From the NCBI RefSeq assembly GCF_020379485.1, contig NC_063452.1:36355608-36419607 (forward strand): a DNA stretch of 64,000 nucleotides, in the 5' to 3' direction. The stretch is from Brassica napus (taxonomy: Eukaryota; Streptophyta; Magnoliopsida; Brassicales; Brassicaceae). Below are positions 63,236-64,000 of this stretch, in pieces. The notes under the pieces are model-generated. The model was not told the origin of the DNA. It searched no databases and was given only the letters and a program-made list of their open reading frames with translations. A program made the translations under genes and the position numbers. The stretch's first letter is position 1; the number at the start of each line of letters is the position of its first letter.

Positions 63236-64000
63236 TGTTAATGCAGTAAGGTCAGAGTGAATAAAGTGCAGAAAGTAAAAGACACAAGTTTCTTTTTTCG
63301 AATTCACTAGAACAAGAAAATCTTACACCAATCATTTCTATTACAAGAATCCTTTAGGATTACCCCAATCCTAAGCTAAATCTTACCCTAGAGTCTAGAC
63401 TTTTGTTTATCAGAATCACCCTGATCCCGAGCTAAACTCCCCATGAATCTAGACTTCAATCTTCCAACACTCGGAAGTACTTCGACAACTACCTCAACAC
63501 CTAACGCAGAGCAGCAACACCAAAGGCTTGATCACACAAGCACCAAACAATGATCTCTCGACTTTCTTCATTTTGCAGAGACAACTCTCTTCATAGAGGC
63601 ACATCCTCCATGTATACATAACCAGAACTTGCTCTCCAAGTTCTTCCAAAAGCAACTTAAGCAACTTTCATTTTTCTCCAAAGTAATAACTCTCTTGCCT
63701 TTTCCTCTTCAAGTAATATCCTTAACACTTAATATAAATCTTTCAATACATATATTGCTTCTTCTCCTCCAAGCTCAACAAGCCCACGGATATCACACAA
63801 CATGAACTTCAACCAACCTCATATTCATGACACACGCATGTACTACCTCCTGTAGTACTTCACGAACTGATACAAAATACACATCTTAAATCTCCCCCTT
63901 TTTGACTATGCATGTGAACTCATCACCTCTGGATAGAAAACCACATCATCAATCTCCTCCTATGAGTCACATCAGGGTCAAAAACTAATATGAAGATCCA
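63236..64000 (-). repeat. Copia-2 5' LTR (runs off the window)
   Basis: Plus-strand view starts TGTTAATGCAGTAAGG; in its own orientation it ends CTGCATTAACA before the primer site. At least 765 bp, no ORF. The other LTR end lies beyond 64000. Confidence 0.65.

Overview
This is plant nuclear DNA, most probably pericentromeric or other heterochromatic DNA from the Brassica/Raphanus group of the Brassicaceae. Three things suggest this, and all are recognition rather than database results: LTR palindromes of the type GGTCGCTACGTAGCGACC, Athila-type elements full of ATCGATCGAC (Ser-Ile-Asp-Arg) motifs, and plant-specific TE lineages (Tat and Athila Ty3/gypsy, CACTA, RNase-H-bearing L1-type LINEs). 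I found no intact single-copy host gene, no tRNA or rRNA gene and no CRISPR array. Essentially all of the window is transposable elements nested in one another. Most coding regions are pseudogenes, and the history can be read from target-site duplications (TSDs).

Layout. 1-9064: a tandem of Athila-like 'SIDR' elements (internal part, LTR, internal part, LTR, extra LTR tail). 9065-12183: the 3' end and LTR of a Tat element (Tat-E). 12184-13760: inverted Tat noncoding DNA. 14061-14425 and 45872-46430: one Ty1/copia element (Copia-1), split in its RNase H region by a CACTA transposon whose ends lie at 14426 and 45871. Inside the CACTA, left to right: a Stowaway-like MITE, a LINE tail, Tat-C (integrase plus an antisense spliced ORF) with a SIDR element (22165-27250, TSD ATCCC) in its 3' LTR, and Tat-B. 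Tat-B is interrupted by Tat-A (28961-37373, TSD AAGAC). Then come an inverted LTR of the Tat-C family, Tat-D (38111-43883), a further LTR fragment and degraded DNA. 46431-47895: a 318-bp tandem duplication and unassigned AT-rich DNA. 47909-62594: a 5'-truncated LINE with a matching TSD of about 13 bp, itself split by a three-LTR, two-internal-region chromovirus-like element on the minus strand (48800-60312, TSD AGGTC). 62608-64000: the gag and 5' LTR of a minus-strand Ty1/copia element.

Most interesting signals. (1) Two Tat elements carry an antisense gene between pol and the 3' LTR; each has a coiled-coil or helical 3' exon, an intron at an equivalent place (78 and 84 bp), and a TATA-like box 50-75 bp upstream of its start. 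(2) A motif downstream of Tat pol, also found in one LTR, folds into consecutive small hairpins with compensatory changes between copies. (3) Four related Tat LTRs hold tandem palindromes of unrelated sequence in the same part of the LTR. (4) The SIDR elements repeat a palindromic codon motif in both coding and LTR DNA, and one copy was rearranged at such a motif.

Tat-A, -B, -C, -D, -E, SIDR-1 to -3, Copia-1/2 and LINE-1/2 are labels for this window only.
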